Source: Lasiosphaeria ovina
Lineage: Eukaryota > Ascomycota > Sordariomycetes > Sordariales > Lasiosphaeriaceae
DNA: 64,000 nucleotides
NCBI GenBank assembly: GCA_033439765.1
Contig: JAULSN010000001.1
Span: forward strand, 1,674,001 to 1,738,000
Direction of reading: 5' to 3'
Position 1 is the stretch's first letter, and the number at the start of each line of letters is the position of its first letter. The notes under the pieces are model-generated. The model saw only the letters and a program-made list of their open reading frames with translations, did not search any database and was not told the DNA's origin. This document shows, piece by piece, positions 55,703-64,000 of the stretch. Made by a program: the position numbers and the translations under genes.

Positions 55703-56913
55703 CTTGAAGAAAGATAACTAGTTGGAGATAACTGGCGATCAAGACACCAATTTGTCTGTCGTACGATTCGCTGGTGCAAGCTCCGAACACAACCACCTGG
55801 GGAGCAATGGAGCCGGGAGCTAAGCTCTGGGTGGGTCTCGCTGATTATACGCTGGCGCTGATTGGCGCGTGCCCTGTGCCGTTCATCGTCCCGACTCCCG
55901 AGCCCCGACAGTTCGCGGAGGTTTCAGGTCTGATTCTGCCCTGCGACACCGCAGTGGGCGCCGCCCAGTGCCTCGACTGCCAAGAGGCCCGCAGCGCTGC
56001 CGAGAGTTAGACATTCTTTTCGACGGAGCAGCCGATCCCCTGCCGTGTCCGTGGGCCGTTGGTTCCCCGGCTCTGACGTGACGTCTGACATCTGACATCT
56101 GACAGACAGACGGACAGGCCCACAGCTGCCGGGCTAGAACCTCGTGTGAGGTAGATCTCCGATAGATAGACAGACAGGCCGAGACTGTCTTTTTGCGGCA
56201 CTGCAACGACAACGCCTGGAAGCTCCCTGCAGCACAAACCCACAGTGCCGGGCGTTTTCAGGTTTAGCAGCCTCGGCCCACCATGTCAAATTCTTCCAAA
56301 CTCCACTGGCAGCCAGGATCAATGCCTCGATCACCAACGACGGATGTACTTCGTATGCTAACACGGGTTGCACTGCACTGGCAACATGCGACTATTATAG
56401 CAGCAGAGCTCACGCGTGCCGAGACTGCTTCTGCGTCTTACGCAGTAGGCCTGCGGCATCGGCCGTCCTTGCCGCAGCGCACGCCTTAAAGGAGTATCCA
56501 GGTGTTTCGCCTCATGCTCGGGCTTGTGTTTTATGTTGGTAGTTGCAATTATGTTTGATGTTAGTGGTTAAGCAGCCAACAAGTATGCCTTGGACAGCGC
56601 CCGACGCAAGATTTACTGCGCTTCTCGCAACCTTTAATACCTTCCCTTTCTGTCCTAGCAATTGTCACGATCTTAGTCCCTAAGCTTCTCCACGCCAAGG
56701 CACGTCGAGCGGAGTGACTCACGCCGGCCCGCTAATACGGCATCTCGCCAATACGACATCTCGTCAGTGCGGCATCACATGAAGCTTAAAAGACATAATT
56801 AATTGCACCTCACCCTTTTTCTTAATCGAGACTTGTCTAGATCGCTTCACTCACTCACAAAACAGAAAAGATATTGAAACTAATTAATACTCTACACTCA
56901 TTGTCAAGGCAAG
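55703..56913. other. Intergenic, no gene seen
   Basis: 1.2 kb between divergent genes, with short TGACATC and GACAGACA repeats near 56083-56180. No supported frame. Confidence 0.45.
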
Positions 56914-57728
56914 ATGAGCACCGCCACGCCCCGAATCCGCGTCCGCGAGGCGACGTCAGCCGACGCCCGGCAAATCGCCGACGTCCAGTTTGAAGCGTTT
57001 GGGCCCGACGTCTTCAACCGGCTCATGTACCCGGCCGGTGACACTGAAGACTCGCGGCAAAGGTTCGCGGCCGGCCTGTTTCCGCCCGAGACGCCCGAGG
57101 CTTCGAAAAAGGAGGAGAGCATCCTGACGGTCGCCGAGCTGCTCTCAGAGGAAGTCGGCCCGGCCGAGATCGTCGCCTTCGCCAGGTGGATCGTCCGGCG
57201 CCAGTCACGCCCCGAGGAGGAGTGGAATGTTCCCGAGCCTCCCAGAACGGCCGAGCAGCTAGGCAAGGGCTGCGACATCGAGGTCTTTACGTATTTCATT
57301 GGCGCCCTGCACGACAAGCGGCGCGAGCACACCAGGGGCAACCCTGTGGTTGGTAAGGAGCCGCCTCCTCGCGGGACGGTGCACACGGTTATGTTGGCTG
57401 ACGATCGGCAGTTCTCGGGGTTCTTGCCTCCAAGCGGCCGCGGGTCGGTGCCGGGTCGGCGCTCTTGGAATATGGCGTCAAGCTCGCCGACGGGCTGGGC
57501 CTCCCCATCTTCCTCGAGGCTTCTCCCAAAGGCTACCCCCTCTACCGCAAGTTTGGCTACGAAGACATTGACTTTATAGACTTCCCCATCGCTGACAAGT
57601 ACGGGGCGGTCCAACTCGAGGGCGAGAACTGGGGAACCAACACCGGACTGACGATCACGGAGCCTGCCGCCAAGGGGGTGGTCCGGAGCGTGATTATGAA
57701 GAGGCCTGCAAAGGTCTCGGCGGCATGA
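56914..57728 (+). CDS. GNAT-family N-acetyltransferase
   Basis: Acetyl-CoA-dependent acyltransferase of unknown substrate. Exon 1 is 56914-57352 and exon 2 is 57412-57728 (59-bp intron, GTAAGG...GGCAG, phase 1); 251 aa. Splicing yields LGVLASKRPRVGAGSALLEY, the motif A region whose usual R/Q-x-x-G-x-G/A appears as RPRVGAG, followed by FLEASPKGYPLYRKFGYEDI (motif B). N-terminus RIRVREATSADARQIADVQF is the typical beta1-alpha1. Without splicing the frame is lost after 57350. Confidence 0.9.
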
Positions 57729-59052
57729 ACTGTGTTGCGATGAGAACCACAGGACCAGGTGGGTGGCTGGACCAGATTAGCTTGGTTGAAATACGGGAGT
57801 AATTTGAAATAGAATATGCCAATAGCAACTTTTCTCCTACCTCATTGAACCGAAAGCCCAGGTTGACCTCACCCAATCACGTAACTCGCCCTTTCCAGCC
57901 AATAGCCCCTTGAGGAGCTGGCTGTAGGTTGTGTCCATCTTCAGGGCCTCAAAACTTTCCATTCTCGGCATGGGCCCACACGGGCTTGCACCACAACCTC
58001 CTCTCTCTTAATGGCAAGGAGGGCAGGTGTCAACCGCCCCCCTTCTGTTTGCAAGTAATGAGATCAACTGGAAGCAACCCGAGCAAGTGTTTTGGCCAGG
58101 CTATGATCCTAGTAGCCAGCCAGCCAGCCAGCCAGCGTCGGGCACGATTCCCAGGCGTCGGCCACCCTATAACTGGCCCCGATATGCCCAATATCTGCAA
58201 GGTTCATTTATTGGTGTCATTGCAGCAGCATGCATAAACCAGCACACCCAGGCCAGCCAGCTCGACTGGCCCAGACTGCACACCTTCCGCTGGACTCTCA
58301 TTTCCTGGTGGTTGCAACAACCTAGTTGCTGGCTGTGCAGCGTGCAGGTTGCACGACGTTTCCTTTCGGCTGCGCTTTCCGCGTTGGGACCCGAAAAGAA
58401 AAACAGAACATATTTCATGATTTTCTTTCTCTCTCTCCTTGCCTGCCCGGCACAGCTTCTACTGCATGGTGTATTAGCGTGGCGTGCTCGAGGTAACAAA
58501 AGGAGGCGAGGTGAGTTGTGCCATGTGTCGACATGCATGTACGAAGTAGTCGGCATACATGCCGTCTTCAGTCTCTCTGCACGGCCCGGTCCCAGTGGCC
58601 ATCTGCCTGCCATCTCTGCTTGCCGCAAGAAGCGACCCTCCACATTCCATGATCGCCCTTGGCTCTGCAGAGCGCGCTGAGGCTCTGGGACGGGCTGGGT
58701 TGGGCCACACACCCATAGGTCAGACGCGAGGCTTGCGAGGCTCTCGCTCGTCAATGTGACATGTCCCCTGAATCGGGGCACGGAAATTTTGTGGCTGCCG
58801 CTGGCTGACAACCCCCGACTCAGCTGCCTGTGTGTAGGACTCAGCATGGAAACAGGGCCCGGCTGAGGATCAACTGGAGTAAAAGGGCTAGACAGGGTCC
58901 CTATTAAATACAGAGAGCCTTATCCGTAGATGTGAACCCCCCTCTTGACTTTCTCTCCCCTATTGCGGTTCCCTGCCCAATTTCACATTGAACTATTCTC
59001 ACTTGCTTTCGTTTTCCTTGGTACATCTCTTAGTTGGCGGACAAGAGGCGAC
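57729..59052. other. Intergenic, no gene seen
   Basis: 1.3 kb; contains an (AGCC)n tract at about 58114-58135. Overlapping frames near 58027-58847 have no family features. Confidence 0.45.
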
Positions 59053-61506
59053 ATGGCAACCACCGACTCCCCGAGAAAGGATCCCGACTCCCACCGCGGT
59101 GTGAGCCTGGAGCACGGCAACTCGCAGTCCATTTCCGCGCCCCCGGAACCAGCAAAGAAGCAAGAGACTTCCTGGTGGCCATGGTCGAAAGCGGGAAAGC
59201 TCAGCAAGGTCGAAGAAAACCTCAAGAAGCAGTTCAGCGGCAAGCCCGGCTTCAAGCAGTTCCGACGAGTCTACCGCCCCGCCCTCCCAGCCGGCAGCGG
59301 ACACCCCGACCCCGAGCCGGGCAGCAGCGCCGCCCAGAGCGCCGGAGAAGACGGCGACGACAAGGGCACGGTGGTCAAGGGCCCCGACGGCAAGTACATA
59401 TACGTCAACCAGTTCCACCAGCAGAGCCACAAGTTCGACGACGTGGCCGTCTACCTCAGCCCGACCAACTTTGTGCCCAAGCGGCTGGTCGTGCAGGCGT
59501 CTGACCGCGTGCTCGACAGCCGCGACGAGCTGGAGAAGGGCGACTGGATCCGCAGCCAGCTCGCCGGAGACGTCCCGGTCGTGCTCAAGGTCGCCGAGTG
59601 GGCCCTCGGCCCGCTCCAGCGCGGCAATGCCCTCTCCAAGCTAGACTGCGCGTGGCGCGTGCTGCTCGTTGCCATCCCAATCCAGGTCATGCTGGCCATC
59701 CCGGGCGTCAGTGACTGGGAGGAGGACGAGGTCACCGACACGTACACCGACTTCCCGGGCTATTACTGGAGCTGGCCCAAATACGCCGTCAACTACCTCG
59801 ACATGGCGCCGTCCGCGAAGCAGAAGGAAAAGGCCGCCGAGCAGCAAAAGGACATGTTTGCCGCGACGCTCGACGTGCGGCGGCGTGCGCAGCGCCCGCG
59901 GAGGCTGATCAAGAAGACGGACCACGGCTGGGTCGAGGTTGACGGCATCGCCGAGGCCAGCCTCAAGTATATCTTCATCAGCTACGAGTGGAGCCAGTTC
60001 AAGGACGAGGGCGGCGGCAACAGCAACAACAGGGCACGCCGTCTGGCCGAGAAGATCGCCGAGCGGGAGCGATGTGCCGCCTTCTGGATGGATGAGGGAC
60101 TCGTGTCCAAGGCCAGCCCGGCCGACACCGACTACGACGTCTACACCATGTGCGACGTCATCCGCGGGGCCAGCCGCGTCGCCATCATGCTGGGCGCCGA
60201 CACGCTTGAGGCGCGCCGGTCGTGGGGCGACCGCATGTGGACGCTGCCCGAGGGCCTCCTGGCGCCGGGCGACAGCCTGCTTGTGTGCCGCGAGGGCGAC
60301 GGCGGCCAGCTGGTGTTGGAGCAAATCCACAAGACGGAGATGACGGCGACCTTTTGGGGCGCGGCCGACGACAACGGCCACGACAGCACCGAGGGTGGTA
60401 GCGCCACGCGCGTGCTGGCCGAGCACTTCTCCGGCCTGCTCTCGCTGAGCCGGCTCGAGCTGCTGCCGGCGGCCATCGCGGCGCTCGACTCCAAGAAGCG
60501 CAACGAGTTCACGGGGTCCGACCTGGCGTACGCCGTGATGGGCCTGCTGCACTACCGCATCCAGCGGCGCGACGCCGACAGCCTGTTCCAGAACCTCGCG
60601 AGGCTATCGCTCGGCAACGACAGCGACCAGCTCGTCGAGCGCATGCTATGCCTGCTGCCCAAGGCGCACTCCCAAGTCGCTGACAGCGGCGTCGCGGTAC
60701 CAGTCGACTCGTCCGTCTTTGAAGAGCTGGCCGGCCGCGACGAGTATGATACGTACGTGCACCACATCACGCCGCTGTGCCAGGTGGTCGGCGTGGCGGA
60801 GGAGGACGAGACGGTCATCATCGACAACTGCCGCGCGATGCACATCCGGTGGAAGGGCTTCCCGCGGCCGGTGGTGCACCGCAGCCACGGGTTCAAGAAG
60901 ACGCTGGCGGCCTTCTGCATCGCGTCGGGGCTGTGGTGGCTGACGTTCAGCTTCGAGACGGCCGTCAACTACGTGCCGTACTGGTCGGGCCTGGTCGAGA
61001 ACGTGCGGCTGTCGCTCATCATCTGGGTACTGGCCGCCTTCCTGCTGCTCAGCCTGCTGCTGTCGGCGCCGTCGCCCTTCTCCGTGCGCCGCCTGTTCGG
61101 CGGCACCGTACTCAAGAGCAAGCCCAGCCTCGTCGCCTTCGAGGGCGTGCTGCCCATCGCCGAGCTCGAGAAGCTCGTGTTCGGCAATTGCACGGGCCGC
61201 CTGACGTACGCGCCGTCGGCGACGCCGTTCGCCCGGGACTGGCGCGCCCCGCGCGAGCGCGTCGGCACGGAGCCCGCGTGGGTTGGTGATCCGAAGGTGC
61301 CGCTGCCGGCGCTGCCGTCGCCGAACCACCACCTCTTCACGCTCGTCGATATGGGCGAGCTCGCCGTGTGCGTGTTCGCCGCCGAACGCCCGCCCACCGT
61401 TGCCCTGCTCTGCGGCCGCGAGGGCGGCATGCTGCGCGCCGTCCTGTGCAGCTGGCGCTTCGAGACTGACTGCCTGTACCGCGAGACGGTCGTGCGCATG
61501 CCCTAG
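59053..61506 (+). CDS. HET-domain-like membrane protein
   Basis: Intronless, 817 aa; ATG 59053 chosen because the codon at the longer 5' end (58945) is TTG. Residues about 305-400 resemble a HET (heterokaryon incompatibility) domain: YIFISYEWSQF in place of the usual LSYxWG, then FWMDEGLVSK, VYTMCDVIRGASRVAIMLGA and WGDRMWTLPEGLL in place of RxWTxQE. An N-terminal disordered part, one hydrophobic stretch near 200-215 and two strong C-terminal TM segments (about 617-640 and 652-672) suggest a membrane protein. HET proteins act in nonself recognition; the divergence here leaves the role open. Confidence 0.7.
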   Translation: MATTDSPRKDPDSHRGVSLEHGNSQSISAPPEPAKKQETSWWPWSKAGKLSKVEENLKKQFSGKPGFKQFRRVYRPALPAGSGHPDPEPGSSAAQSAGEDGDDKGTVVKGPDGKYIYVNQFHQQSHKFDDVAVYLSPTNFVPKRLVVQASDRVLDSRDELEKGDWIRSQLAGDVPVVLKVAEWALGPLQRGNALSKLDCAWRVLLVAIPIQVMLAIPGVSDWEEDEVTDTYTDFPGYYWSWPKYAVNYLDMAPSAKQKEKAAEQQKDMFAATLDVRRRAQRPRRLIKKTDHGWVEVDGIAEASLKYIFISYEWSQFKDEGGGNSNNRARRLAEKIAERERCAAFWMDEGLVSKASPADTDYDVYTMCDVIRGASRVAIMLGADTLEARRSWGDRMWTLPEGLLAPGDSLLVCREGDGGQLVLEQIHKTEMTATFWGAADDNGHDSTEGGSATRVLAEHFSGLLSLSRLELLPAAIAALDSKKRNEFTGSDLAYAVMGLLHYRIQRRDADSLFQNLARLSLGNDSDQLVERMLCLLPKAHSQVADSGVAVPVDSSVFEELAGRDEYDTYVHHITPLCQVVGVAEEDETVIIDNCRAMHIRWKGFPRPVVHRSHGFKKTLAAFCIASGLWWLTFSFETAVNYVPYWSGLVENVRLSLIIWVLAAFLLLSLLLSAPSPFSVRRLFGGTVLKSKPSLVAFEGVLPIAELEKLVFGNCTGRLTYAPSATPFARDWRAPRERVGTEPAWVGDPKVPLPALPSPNHHLFTLVDMGELAVCVFAAERPPTVALLCGREGGMLRAVLCSWRFETDCLYRETVVRMP

Positions 61507-62414
61507 CGCGTCCACGAGGCCGCGTCGAGCATGGGCTGGCTGAAGTTGAGCCTCCGCAGCCAGAACAGGGCGCGGGGGCGTTCTTGATGTTGTTGAAAGG
61601 GGTTTGATTTATCGGAGCTAATGCTGATGGGCGAGAGACGGGGTATCTTACAGTCGAAGAAGCAACTTGAAACCACCGAAGGGTGGAATAATCACTAATT
61701 TGGCATCTGGTTGTGAGTTATCAGACGGAATAGGGACTGGGTAGCAATAATGCTTTTTCGTTGTCTCTTTTCGCGTTGTATGATTCTGGATTCTTTCAAC
61801 TTTATATATCACATCTCATCTCTATGGTTGATATCAGAAAGATATCATGACTCTGTTAACGGACATAAATCATGATATTCACAAAGCACGTTATCTTCGT
61901 CACTCACCATCACCGAAATACACCTCCGTAGCATGAAGGGTCAGAGATTGCCAGCTCGATCCACATTTGGCCCTAGCACGGCTGTGTCTATCTTCGCCTG
62001 GATCAATCGGCCCGGAGGTGTGGACACATCGGCCAGCTGCATTATCCACAACGAAAACTATTGTGGCGCTAACGGCCCTGGGGAGGGCTCTCGTTGGCCA
62101 ACCCCGGGCTTAACGCCGCGTCGGATGGCGCTTTCCAGGGCTCTCCCGGGCTCGATCGTGGATCTCTTGGCCACGCATGGCGAGCTTGCCACGAACTGAG
62201 CAATCCGGGAAATGAGGGCTGCAGGCGGACGGACGCAAGACTGGTGGGATATATAGATAACCTTGCCAAGCCACCCTTTCTCGTCCGCTGCGTTGGGACT
62301 TGACTGCCGGCTGAGCTTGTGTGAAATTCAATTCACACTTCAGCTTGAACGCCGTTTCCGTCTAGCCGCCACCCACACTCGTTTATTTCGATTCTGTCGC
62401 TCTTTATTCGTGCC
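61507..62414. other. Intergenic, no gene seen
   Basis: 908 bp between same-strand genes; partly AT-rich (61600-61880); nothing recognised. Confidence 0.45.
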
Positions 62415-63768
62415 ATGAAGCACATCCTTGCGCTGCTACCGGCCTTTGCTTGGCTAGCCGCTGCCACCTGCTGCAGGAGCAACCAATGCCTGCGAGGTAT
62501 GTTGTGCTGAAGGCAGCGGGACCTGGACATTACTAACCCCTGGTGCATTAGAAATCGCCGTCGAGAGCGTCCCGGGCCGAGATGGGCGCGATGATTGCTC
62601 GTCGTACCTCGCCGTCACGGTCACGCCAGACGTCCAGTGAGGCGTCCCGCTCAGCCACCCACACTCAACTCCTCGCGTCCCTTGCTCACAAAGACCCAGC
62701 ACCGTGTACGAGACCATCAGCGACGCCACGTTCGACTACACGACGCAAGTCGAATCTGAAGCCGTGACCGTGACCGAGACCACAACCACGACGACCGAAA
62801 CAGTCCTCTTCACAGACAAAACCACCTCCACGGCGAAGACCGAGATCAACGTGTCGACGGCCATCGCGACCGTCGTCGCCGCCACGCAGACGCAGATCTC
62901 GACCACGACTGTCACCAAGACCAGCCCCGTCCTGAAGATCCGCCAAGACGACGCGCCGTTCCCCGAATACGCGGCCTAGGCCTGCACGTCCTTTGCCAAG
63001 TACGCGTCGGCGTGCGCCTGCGTCGGCGTGGAGCCCGCCACCGTCACGCTCTCGACGGCGTCCATCACAGTCACCATGACAGAATCTGCGCCGGTGCTGT
63101 CCACGCTAATCTCCACCGCCGAGTCGACGTCCACCGTGACCGTCTCCGCTGTAGCGACAGTCTCGGACACGACGACCGCCGTCGACCTGGTCACCGCGAC
63201 TAGCGCCTCCACGACGACCTCCACCAAGTCCATCACGACGACGACCTCCGCTACGGCGACCCAGACAGCATCCACATGCCTAGTCGGCGCGTCAGTGGGC
63301 GCGTTCAGAGCCAACGGGACGCAGTCGGGCAGCACGGTGTTCATCTACGCGAACCTGCTCAACGGGCTGACGGGAGGGATCACGTGGAACGGGGCGTCCG
63401 GCTCGACGGCGGCGAGCGTGCAGAACAAGTACGTGTGGCAACTCGACGACGCAGGGCGGCTGAACCTCGCGTATAACGTACCGCCTTATACATACCATTA
63501 CTATGCGTACATGTCGACTGCCAGCGCCGGCAGCAACTGGCCGCAGGTCAACACGCAGGCGTCGGTGGCGGCGCAGGTGGCGAATGGTGCGGCCGCGGCG
63601 TACGTGACTGGCTGTGTTGATTCGGTGACGGGCGAGCTCACTCTCGCTGCCGCCGGCCGCACGCACATCCTCTGGTGCGGCCAGTAGCTGTGGATGTCGT
63701 ATGCCAACGGCGAGGACATCAACCGCGGCGTGTGCACGCAAATGTTCCCGCACGTGTCCGCGGCGTAG
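62415..63768 (+). CDS. Secreted Thr/Ser-rich protein with two in-frame TAGs
   Basis: Likely cell-surface or extracellular. Exons 62415-62496, 62552-62636 and 62700-63768 (introns 55 and 63 bp), phases consistent. Signal peptide MKHILALLPAFAWLAAATCC, then CRSNQCLREIAVESV and DDCSSYLAVTVTP, a Cys pattern seen in fungal surface proteins. Two Thr-rich blocks (TVTVTETTTTTTETVLFTD and later STTTSTKSITTTTSATATQT) flank SFAKYASACACVGV. A C-terminal domain (NKYVWQLDDAGRLNLAYNVP, and YAYMSTASAGSNWPQ) follows. The frame is interrupted by TAG at 62977-62979 (EYAA*ACTSF) and 63685-63687 (LWCGQ*LWMSYANGEDINRG) but otherwise open to 63766. It reads as one 412-codon gene. Confidence 0.6.
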
Positions 63769-64000
63769 GCATCCATCCGTGTTGGCTGCGTTGCTTTCGG
63801 TTGACTCTGATGTTTGGAGAGACACTTTGGAGGGTAAAGGTTCAGTTGGAATCTGGTGGCAATTTTGAGCTGTTTTGTTGTTTCATGTGAGATGACCGAA
63901 ATATCTGTAAAGCATGATGTCGACAGGTATCAAAACACCAATGGTATTCAAATAAAACCGGTGGTAATCAGAACCGAAACATTGTTCGCCCGCAACTCTC

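Noticed and set aside
58167..58847. 226-codon minus-strand frame upstream of the HET-like gene
   Set aside because: Composition follows simple AGCC repeats and the opposite strand is also open; no domain.
1..64000. Nuclear reassignment of UAG as a sense codon
   Set aside because: Several clearly intact genes (HMG-CoA reductase, RPC6, epsin) end normally at TAG, so a global recoding does not fit.

Overview
The window is nuclear DNA from a filamentous ascomycete, most likely a Sordariomycete. The evidence is short (about 48-85 bp) GT-AG introns, GC-rich genes with AT-richer spacers, and typical Pezizomycotina families (Zn2Cys6 regulator, DUF6594, HET-like, Kre9-like, CTR, GH3 and GH12). It reads as ordinary chromosomal sequence with plant-biomass, metal and housekeeping genes on both strands. 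I see no biosynthetic cluster, rRNA gene, convincing tRNA gene, CRISPR array or intact transposon.

Layout. 1-1.6 kb: 3' truncated MFS drug:H+ antiporter (-). 3.5-4.4 kb: broken GH12 endoglucanase/xyloglucanase (-). 6.9-10.7 kb: HMG-CoA reductase (-). 12.3-13.3 kb: nicotinamidase (+). 13.8-15.7 kb: Sti1/Hop co-chaperone (-). 17.0-17.8 kb: RING-H2 protein (+). 18.2-20.8 kb: heavily decayed tyrosinase (+). 21.3-22.0 kb: BTB protein with one frameshift (-). 23.5-24.5 kb: ankyrin protein (-). 25.9-28.3 kb: GH3 beta-xylosidase (-). 29.3-31.3 kb: an unrecognised spliced gene (-) divergent from a frameshifted DUF6594 membrane gene (+). 31.3-32.7 kb: AT-rich coding relics. 32.9-33.7 kb: Kre9/Knh1-type secreted protein (-). 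36.6-38.3 kb: second MFS transporter (+). 38.9-40.3 kb: RNA polymerase III subunit RPC6 (+). 40.7-41.7 kb: cyclophilin A (-). 43.3-45.1 kb: ENTH-domain epsin (+). 47.5-50.2 kb: four-TM protein with a long disordered tail, split by an in-frame TAG (+). 50.6-52.7 kb: Zn2Cys6 regulator (-). 53.4-54.0 kb: CTR copper transporter with an in-frame TAG and a cysteine-rich tail (-). 54.7-55.7 kb: hemerythrin-like protein (-). 56.9-57.7 kb: GNAT acetyltransferase (+). 59.1-61.5 kb: HET-like membrane protein (+). 62.4-63.8 kb: secreted Thr-rich protein with two in-frame TAGs (+).

The most notable feature is a recurring lesion. Three genes whose splicing and frames otherwise hold together carry internal TAG codons (four in all), and TAG also dominates the internal stops of the two clearly dead genes. 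In the copper transporter the TAG sits where the family has a conserved Trp (TGG). Two explanations fit. One is RIP-type CpA-to-TpA mutation that is pseudogenising accessory genes. The other is sexual-stage A-to-I mRNA editing, which in Sordariomycetes is known to read UAG as UGG (Trp). RNA-seq from fruiting bodies would separate them.

All exon coordinates were derived by eye from splice consensus, phase and family conservation. No database search was run.
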